From assembly GCA_947629845.1 (NCBI GenBank), contig CANRFD010000005.1, positions 1 through 27,091 on the forward strand: a stretch of 27,091 nt of DNA. Direction: 5' to 3'. The DNA comes from an uncultured Clostridia bacterium (GTDB lineage Bacteria > Bacillota > Clostridia > Christensenellales > Borkfalkiaceae). The notes under the pieces were generated by a model, which saw only the letters and a program-made list of their open reading frames with translations, did not search any database and had not been told where the DNA came from. The translations under genes were made by a program, and so were the position numbers. Each line of letters opens with the position of its first letter. Within the stretch, counting starts at the first letter, position 1. Positions 21,728 to 27,091 of this stretch are shown here, piece by piece.

Positions 21728-23875
21728 TCAGCCGACGAGCCCCTCGCCCTGCAGCGTGGAGTAGTTGTTCATGAAGATGGACATGCTCACCTGCGGGTTG
21801 GTGTAGCCCAGCCCCGTGATGGTGAAGCCGGACTTGTTCTGGTCGCCGAGCCATGCGGGCGTGACGACGCCGTAGTACGTCTTTTCGCCGTTGGCCTGCG
21901 CCTCGGTGAAGGAGAGCTTGATGTAGCACTTGCCGTACATCTGCCATGTGCCGATCTCGCTCGTTCCCTGCTTGATCGTGCCGTCCTCGCCGAGGATGAC
22001 GTCGACGGAGACGTTCTTCCCCGTGCCGGTCGCTTCGTTCTTATCGTACTGGTTGGTCGTATATACCATCTTGAACTTGCCGCCGTCGGTGTACTTCAGC
22101 AGCTCGGCCTTGGTGACGGTGCGCATCATTTCGCCGCTGTAGCGGTTGGCGTTGATGCAGATGTCGCCCTTGGAGTTGAGATAGTACTGGTGGATCTGCG
22201 TGACGAAGGAGGCGACGTCGTCCGCGGAGGAGCCGGGGAAGGAGGTCGTGCGGGTGATGTATGCCGCGACGCTCACGCCGGCGCCCGTCGTGAAGAGGTC
22301 GTTGTGGCCGGGCAGGATGATGTCGATCTCCTTGCTCGTGCTGCTCTTGCTGCTCCATACGAAGGCGCCCATGTACTTGTTGCCCGTGTTCTTGGCGTTG
22401 CCGTGGCCGACGTTGCGGACGATGCCCTCGCCCCCTGCCGACTTGAATATGCCGAGCGGGCTTTCACTTCTGCCGCCCCACATCTGATAGTTGTCCTCCA
22501 AGCCGTCGTAGGAGTGCATGGTGTAGTAATACGTCTTGCCCGTGACGCCCGTGGGTTCGTTGTTTGCGTCGAAGGTCGCCGTCTCGTCGAAGATCTTCAC
22601 GTTGTCGTGGCGGGCGAGCACGGGGGCCTCCATGTTGGACTTACTGATGTTCTTGCCGTAATAATCGTGCTCCCAGCCGACGCTGTCGCTTGCTACGGAG
22701 CCCCAATCGTCCTGAATGTCGGCGACGTACCCACGGATCTCGTCTTGCGTCTGCCAGCCCTTGCCGTCCTTGCGCATGCCCGTCTGCGGGTCGAGCTCGA
22801 TGATGTAGTCGCCCGAGCCGAAGGAGCCGTACGCCATGTACATCTTGCCGTCGGGCGTGTAGATGATCTGCGGGTCGATGCCGTTGACGTCGGCCTCGCT
22901 CTCGCCGCGCAGGATGGAGGACTGCATGAGAACGACGGGCTTGCCCGCGTCCTTATGGCCTTCGGGGAACAGCACGGGCTTGAAGGTGCCCGAGAGCAGG
23001 CTGTTGGAGTGATACAGCAGGATGCAGGCGCGCGCATACACGCCGCCGGCTTCGGACATGCCCTCGTTCTTTTCCGCGCCGTCGACGACGCAGGTGTACA
23101 GCCAATAGCCGCCCGTGGGGCACTTCACGATGTCGGGCGCCCACCACGAGGCGTCCGCCTCGCCGTAGCCACTGTGCGTGCCGCCGTACAGCCAATTGCC
23201 CGTCTCGGTGTCGAGGAACTGTTCGTCCTTCTTTTCGACGTCGAACGTTCTGCCCATCATCTCCCACGTCAGCATGTCCTCGGAGCGGTGGATGGCGTTG
23301 CCGTACGTCGCGATGTCGTCGACATTCGAGGTATCGGCCCACCCCGTGGAGAAGAGGTAATAGACGGGCTTGCCGCCCTCCGTCACCTCGATGAAGGAGG
23401 GATCGTGCGTTCTGCCGAGGTAGGTGCCGGGAAGTTCCGCCTTGTCGTCGGATTTGCCCGTGTACTGGTTGCCCGGATCGGTGACGTAGGCGGGGACGAC
23501 CTCCACGCGGCCGCTCTCGCCGTTGGCCTTATAGGTGATGATGCCCGTGCCCTTCGCCGTGAACACGCCGTTCGAATAGGTCGCGACGGAGTCGGTGGAA
23601 GCGATCGTGGCGCCGTCGAAGGCGAACGCCTTGAGCTCGGTCGCGCCATCCACCTTGTATGTGGTATCCGAAGCGGGCAGCTCGATCTCGTCGCCGGGCA
23701 AATTGTCGAAGCAGATGCGGACGCTCTCTACCTTCGTCTCTACCGTCTGGCCGCCGCCGGGATTTTCACCGCCGCCGGTACCCGTGTTTCCGCCGCTCTC
23801 GCCGCAGGCCGCCAGCGCGGTGAACGCCAACAGGCAGCTTGTTGCGAGCGCAACGACTTTCCATTTCTTTTTCAT
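21728..23875 (-). CDS. GH43-family lipoprotein, probable arabinan-degrading enzyme
   Basis: 715 aa. The start at 23875 begins a lipoprotein signal (MKKKWK, lipobox L-A-A-C, Cys24) with GGGGGAAAG upstream. A Gly-rich linker and a Big2-like domain (about 45-125, ...VATYSNGVFTAKGTG) precede a five-bladed propeller of glycoside hydrolase family 43. Candidate catalytic residues are Asp158 (THDPSF, base), Asp334 (GIDPQ, pKa modulator) and Glu416 (MEAPVL, acid), with His524 (PGHND) as the probable metal-site histidine. The C-terminal domain has YYLNSKGDICINANRY, typical of GH43 endo-arabinanase-like enzymes. It would cleave arabinan or related pectic side chains outside the cell. Monocistronic; no transporter or sugar regulator is adjacent. 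Confidence 0.88.
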   Translation of the reverse strand: MKKKWKVVALATSCLLAFTALAACGESGGNTGTGGGENPGGGQTVETKVESVRICFDNLPGDEIELPASDTTYKVDGATELKAFAFDGATIASTDSVATYSNGVFTAKGTGIITYKANGESGRVEVVPAYVTDPGNQYTGKSDDKAELPGTYLGRTHDPSFIEVTEGGKPVYYLFSTGWADTSNVDDIATYGNAIHRSEDMLTWEMMGRTFDVEKKDEQFLDTETGNWLYGGTHSGYGEADASWWAPDIVKCPTGGYWLYTCVVDGAEKNEGMSEAGGVYARACILLYHSNSLLSGTFKPVLFPEGHKDAGKPVVLMQSSILRGESEADVNGIDPQIIYTPDGKMYMAYGSFGSGDYIIELDPQTGMRKDGKGWQTQDEIRGYVADIQDDWGSVASDSVGWEHDYYGKNISKSNMEAPVLARHDNVKIFDETATFDANNEPTGVTGKTYYYTMHSYDGLEDNYQMWGGRSESPLGIFKSAGGEGIVRNVGHGNAKNTGNKYMGAFVWSSKSSTSKEIDIILPGHNDLFTTGAGVSVAAYITRTTSFPGSSADDVASFVTQIHQYYLNSKGDICINANRYSGEMMRTVTKAELLKYTDGGKFKMVYTTNQYDKNEATGTGKNVSVDVILGEDGTIKQGTSEIGTWQMYGKCYIKLSFTEAQANGEKTYYGVVTPAWLGDQNKSGFTITGLGYTNPQVSMSIFMNNYSTLQGEGLVG

Positions 23876-23904
23876 TGTCTTTCCCCCTATATGTATTTTT
23901 TTAC

Positions 23905-23933
23905 ATTTTACCATATTGCTGCCGTCTTTGCAA
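23905..23933 (-). promoter_or_regulatory. Probable promoter of the GH43-type gene
   Basis: On the minus strand TTGCAA (23928-23933), 17-bp spacer, TAAAAT (23905-23910). Expected start near 23898, leaving a short leader with a ribosome site. The rest of 23876-24121 has no gene; an imperfect stem ATTTTCGC/GCGAAAAT (23973-23980 and 24001-24008) lies between the flavoprotein operon end and this promoter but lacks a T run. Confidence 0.55.
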
Positions 23934-24121
23934 GAGCATGGACGGAATTTCACAAAATTTTTGCGGGCAAACATTTTCGCCCTCCCCAAAGACGGGAAGA
24001 GCGAAAATTGAGAGAATATGAAAAAATGATGGATGAGTGGCTTTTGTTGCCCAAAGTATACCGCCCCCGCGTGTAAAGAGCGTGAAAGACGCATGAACGG
24101 CAGAAAAAATAAGGTGAAAAT

Positions 24122-25639
24122 TCAGAGATACTTCCGCGCGATGGCCTCGGCGACGCGCAGACCGTCCGCCGCGGCCGAGGCGATGCCGCCCGCATAGCCG
24201 CAGCCCTCGCCGCAGGGGTAGACGCCCTTTTTGCCCGCCGCGGCAAGATCTTCGCCCCGCACCACCCGCACGGGCGAGCTCGTGCGGGACTCCACCCCCG
24301 TGAGCACGGCGTCGTAGGAGGAAAACCCAGCGAGCTTGGCGTTCATATCGGGAAGGGCCGCACGGAGCGCCCCGACGACCCCCTGCGGAAGGTAGGCCTC
24401 GAGCGGCGCAAACGCGGTGCCGCAGGCGTAGGTGGGCTTGACTTCGCCGAAGTAATAGCTCTCCCTGCCCGCCAAAAAGTCGCCGACGAGCTGCACGGGC
24501 GCACGGTAGCCGCCGCCCGCGGCGGAATAAGCCGCCCGCTCCAACTTGCGCTGGAACGCCACGCCCGCGAGGGGATGTTCGCTGCCGAAGTCCGCCCTCC
24601 CCACCTGTGCCACGAGCGCGGAATTGGCGTTGGCGCCGTCCCGCGCGTATTCGCTCATGCCGTTGGTGACGACGCCCCCCTCTTCGCTCGCGGAGGGAAT
24701 GACCACGCCGCCCGGGCACATGCAGAAGGTGAACACGGCACGCTCCGAGGCGTGCGAGACGAGCCTGTAGTCGGCTGCGGGAAACGCCGCATATCCGCTG
24801 CCGTACTGCGCGCGGCCGACGGCGCTCTGGAGGTGTTCGATGCGCACCCCCACCGCAAAGTCCTTCTGTTCGAGCAAAAACCCGCGAGAAAGCAGCATCT
24901 CGAAGGTGTCCCTTGCGCTGTGCCCCACGGCGAGCACCAGATCGTCGGCCTCCAACACTTCGCCGCCCGCCTCCACCGCGCGGAGCTTGCCGTCCGCGAG
25001 GAAGATATCGGTGAGCTGCGTGGAAAAGCGCACTTCGCCGCCCCTGCCGAGGATATCGGCACGCATGTTCGCGACGACCTTGGCGAGGTTGTCGCTCCCG
25101 ATGTGCGGCTTGCCGAGGTATTCCACCTCCGCGGGTGCGCCGAACCTGACAAAGGTCTGCAAAATATCGCGGCGGTACGGGCTCTTGGTCTGCGTGTTCA
25201 GCTTTCCGTCCGAAAAGGCGCCCGCGCCCCCTTCGCCGAACTGCACGTTGGAGGAGGGATCGAGCACGCCCGTCCGTTTGAAGTTTTCCACGTCGGCGGC
25301 GCGCTCCTCCACCGCCCTGCCCCGCTCCAGAACGACGGGACGGATGCCGTAGTCCAAAAGGCGCAGTGCGCAGAAGAGCCCCGCCGGCCCCGCCCCCGCG
25401 ATAACGACGCGCGGCGCGCGGACGACCTGCGGGAATACGGGAACGGGGTGGGAAATCTCCTCGTCGGCGCACTCCAACGTATACACCCACCTGATGTTCG
25501 CCTTGTCGCGTGCGTCGAGCGATTTTTTGAGAATGCGGAAATATTTTACGGGCGCATGCAGCTTTTTTTCGCAATAGGCGAGAAGCGAGCTCTCCTTTTT
25601 GTGCGCGGGAAGGGTCAGATCGGTGAACGTGAGCTTCAT
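24122..25639 (-). CDS. FAD-dependent dehydrogenase-like flavoprotein (COG2509 family)
   Basis: 505 aa. An N-terminal region of about 75 aa is followed by the FAD-binding Rossmann motif GAGPAG (82-87) and LERG at the end of beta-2, then NVQFGEGGAGAFSDGKL and the family hallmark CMCPGG...VVTNGMSEYAR...NANSAL. A C-terminal YPCGEGCGYAGGI FAD contact closes the fold. The family is widespread in Firmicutes but has no firmly established reaction. Its ATG at 25639 overlaps the TGA of the preceding flavoprotein gene (ATGA, 25636-25639), with GGAGGGG upstream, so the pair is translationally coupled. Confidence 0.92.
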   Translation of the reverse strand: MKLTFTDLTLPAHKKESSLLAYCEKKLHAPVKYFRILKKSLDARDKANIRWVYTLECADEEISHPVPVFPQVVRAPRVVIAGAGPAGLFCALRLLDYGIRPVVLERGRAVEERAADVENFKRTGVLDPSSNVQFGEGGAGAFSDGKLNTQTKSPYRRDILQTFVRFGAPAEVEYLGKPHIGSDNLAKVVANMRADILGRGGEVRFSTQLTDIFLADGKLRAVEAGGEVLEADDLVLAVGHSARDTFEMLLSRGFLLEQKDFAVGVRIEHLQSAVGRAQYGSGYAAFPAADYRLVSHASERAVFTFCMCPGGVVIPSASEEGGVVTNGMSEYARDGANANSALVAQVGRADFGSEHPLAGVAFQRKLERAAYSAAGGGYRAPVQLVGDFLAGRESYYFGEVKPTYACGTAFAPLEAYLPQGVVGALRAALPDMNAKLAGFSSYDAVLTGVESRTSSPVRVVRGEDLAAAGKKGVYPCGEGCGYAGGIASAAADGLRVAEAIARKYL

Positions 25640-26769
25640 TTCAGCCCCTCCGCGACGGCATGCGCCGAGGCGAACGCCCAGTGCAGGTTGTAGCCGCCGC
25701 ATTCGCCGTCGACGTTCAGGATCTCCCCCGCAAAGAAGAGGCCATTTTGCAGCTTGCTCATAAGGCGGGCGTCCGTCTCCAGGAGCGGGATGCCGCCCTT
25801 CGTCACCTGCGCGTAGTCGAAGCCCAGCGTCCCCGTGACGTGCAGGGGGAAATTTTTGATGAGATCCCGCAGCGTTTGTACGTTTTCGCCCGCCAGCCGT
25901 GCGACGCGGCGCGCGAGGCCGTTGGGAAGCACGCACAGAAGGTCGCCCTCCTCCGCGATCTTTTCGAGCCGCGCGGCGGGGACGTCGGGCAGAAAATCGA
26001 CGCGGAGCACGTCGCCCTTCTCCGCATACGAGGAGGCGCGGAACACGGCGTCGCCCGAAACGCCGCTCTCGGTGAAGAGCACGTCCCCGCGGAACGCCGC
26101 CCGCCTGACCCCCTTCCGCTCCAGCGAGAGAAGCGCGTCCATGCGGATGCCCTTGAGTCCGCGCACCTCGGCGGGGTCGGTGCGGAGCTGCACGAGGGCG
26201 GGCGAAAGCGGCGTTACGGTGTGCCCGAACGCCTGTGCCAAGCGGTATGCGCTTCCGTCCGTACCGAAGTTCTTCGCGGCCTTTCCGCCCGCGGCGAGGA
26301 CGACTGCGTCCGCGCACATCTGTCCCTTCTCCCAATTGACGCAGAATTGTGCGATTTTTTTGTCATATGCGAGCTGCGTCACCTGTGCGCCGAGACATAT
26401 GCGCACGCCGAGGCGGGCGAGCTCGCGGCGGAACAGGTCGGTGACGGCCGAGGCCTGCCGCGAAACGGGATACACCCTGCCGCGCGCGTCGGGCACAAAT
26501 ACGCCGCCCATGCTCTCGAGGAAGCGCACCGCCTCCTCCGCCCCGAATTGCGAGAGGATCGCCGCGACCTTCTCCGGTTCATCGGAAAAATAGTGCGTGC
26601 CGTCCATCGCGGTGTTGGTAACGTTGCCCTGCCCGTTGCCGCTCGCCGCGAGTTTGCGCCCCAGCCGTTCGCCGCGCTCGAGCAAGGTGACGTCCTTCCC
26701 CGCGCGTGCAAGGAGCACCGCGGACGCCATCCCGGCCGCTCCTCCCCCGATTATCGCGATTTTTTTCAT
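25636..26769 (-). CDS. HI0933/YhiN-family flavoprotein (BaiN-like)
   Basis: 377 aa. Starts MKKIAIIGGGAAG (FAD GxGxxG-type motif, Gly8-Gly13), LERGERLGRKL, and ends with the family's FFAGEILNVDGECGGYNLHWAFASA. The motif usually read as GNGRCN(L/V)TN is GNGQGNVTN here (44-52), losing Arg and Cys. Members are putative NAD(P)H/FAD oxidoreductases; one is described as a bile-acid 3-dehydro-reductase (BaiN), but the substrate here is unknown. The start at 26769 is preferred because the frame upstream (to 26805) runs through the promoter. There is no clear Shine-Dalgarno, and the -10 box ends about 7 nt before the ATG. Coupled to the next flavoprotein gene by ATGA. Confidence 0.9.
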   Translation of the reverse strand: MKKIAIIGGGAAGMASAVLLARAGKDVTLLERGERLGRKLAASGNGQGNVTNTAMDGTHYFSDEPEKVAAILSQFGAEEAVRFLESMGGVFVPDARGRVYPVSRQASAVTDLFRRELARLGVRICLGAQVTQLAYDKKIAQFCVNWEKGQMCADAVVLAAGGKAAKNFGTDGSAYRLAQAFGHTVTPLSPALVQLRTDPAEVRGLKGIRMDALLSLERKGVRRAAFRGDVLFTESGVSGDAVFRASSYAEKGDVLRVDFLPDVPAARLEKIAEEGDLLCVLPNGLARRVARLAGENVQTLRDLIKNFPLHVTGTLGFDYAQVTKGGIPLLETDARLMSKLQNGLFFAGEILNVDGECGGYNLHWAFASAHAVAEGLK

Positions 26770-26776
26770 ATTTCTT

Positions 26777-26805
26777 ATCATACATGAAAGGAAAAATTTT
26801 GTCAA
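26777..26805 (-). promoter_or_regulatory. Promoter of the flavoprotein pair (leaderless type)
   Basis: On the minus strand TTGACA (26800-26805), 17-bp spacer, TATGAT (26777-26782). The expected transcription start falls at or within two to three nt of the ATG at 26769. Confidence 0.75.
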
Positions 26806-26809
26806 TGGA

Positions 26810-26838
26810 TTGACACGCCCGCTTTTTCGTGCTACAAT
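26810..26838 (+). promoter_or_regulatory. Promoter of the right-edge membrane protein gene
   Basis: TTGACA (26810-26815), 17-bp spacer, TACAAT (26833-26838). Its -35 is back to back with that of the flavoprotein promoter; the two boxes form TGTCAATGGATTGACA with only 4 bp between them. Confidence 0.85.
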
Positions 26839-26864
26839 ATAGGAAAAGGCAAGGAGTAAAAATT

Positions 26865-27091
26865 ATGGATACTATTATGCAGTTCATCAGAGAAAACCTC
26901 CCGCTCGTGATCGTACTTGCGGTCATCCTTGTGCTGATCATTGCACTTGTGATCGCCATGATCGTGATCGGCGTCAAGAACAAGAAAGCCGCCGCAGCCG
27001 AAGAGGCCGCAGCCGCCCCCGCGGAAAATGCGGAACCCGCACCGCAACAGGAAGCCGCCCCCGTCGAAGCGGTGAAGCAGGAAGAGACCCC
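26865..27091 (+). CDS. Small single-pass membrane protein, truncated by window end
   Basis: Seventy-five codons are visible; the 3' end is outside the window. ATG at 26865 with AAGGAG 8 nt upstream and a strong promoter. Residues about 12-36 form one hydrophobic membrane helix (Leu/Ile/Val-rich), followed by KNKK and an Ala/Glu/Pro-rich, probably disordered cytoplasmic tail. By the positive-inside rule the N-terminus is outside. No family was recognised; the tail is too low in complexity to assign. Confidence 0.75.
   Translation, partial: MDTIMQFIRENLPLVIVLAVILVLIIALVIAMIVIGVKNKKAAAAEEAAAAPAENAEPAPQQEAAPVEAVKQEET

Noticed and set aside
23973..24008. ATTTTCGC...GCGAAAAT stem as terminator of the flavoprotein pair
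   Set aside because: The inner stem is imperfect and no T run follows, so it is mentioned only under the adjacent promoter.
20537..24076. A 1179-codon plus-strand frame across the TmcAL and GH43-type genes
   Set aside because: It shadows one gene in a shifted frame and the other in antisense, and it crosses a strong bidirectional terminator.

Overview
The window reads as a GC-rich, anaerobic, fermentative low-complexity-lifestyle member of the Firmicutes, most likely a gut-type Clostridia lineage. This is inferred from gene families, not from a marker phylogeny. Supporting signs are pta-ackA acetate fermentation, a flavoreductase-rubredoxin fusion typical of anaerobes, the YlbM/TmcAL-type tRNA acetate ligase near DUF177-rpmF, a CsoR-controlled copper exporter, lipoprotein signal peptides without LPXTG anchors, and strong TTGACA/TATAAT promoters with AGGAGG-type ribosome binding sites. 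Nearly all genes are on the minus strand. Only the TmcAL gene and a truncated gene at the right edge are on the plus strand.

Left part (1-12.4 kb): two giant secreted lipoproteins (2278 and 1498 aa) built from InlB-B/Listeria-Bacteroides-type repeats (pattern FxGW ... W), interleaved with a recurring 'GxWT' module and ending in DN-type beta-sandwich-like modules. The first has a perfect -35/-10 pair whose 17-bp spacer holds a run of nine G, a layout seen in phase-variable promoters, followed by a repeat-laden leader of about 240 nt. Around these genes and the next operon lie blocks of non-coding mosaic repeats (1-126, 7290-7770, 12550-12903, 16200-16697). The blocks are assembled from at least six element families in different orders, several with hairpins that keep pairing although their sequences differ.

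Middle part (12.9-16.2 kb): a copper operon csoR-copA-arsR read leftwards from one strong promoter overlaid by two CsoR-type operators. The copA frame runs into a CopZ-like domain that has its own Shine-Dalgarno and ATG, so it may give both a fusion and a free chaperone. The ATPase signature is DKTAT instead of DKTGT.

Right part (16.7-27 kb): the flavoreductase-rubredoxin gene, rpmF and a DUF177 gene (with a seemingly leaderless promoter), then ackA and pta. The TmcAL gene is divergent from pta, with face-to-face promoters. A convergent bidirectional terminator follows, then a GH43-type arabinanase-like lipoprotein. Last come two translationally coupled flavoproteins (COG2509 and HI0933/YhiN families), also with a nearly leaderless promoter, and a divergent small membrane protein cut by the window edge. 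No rRNA, tRNA, CRISPR array, transposase or integrase was recognised.
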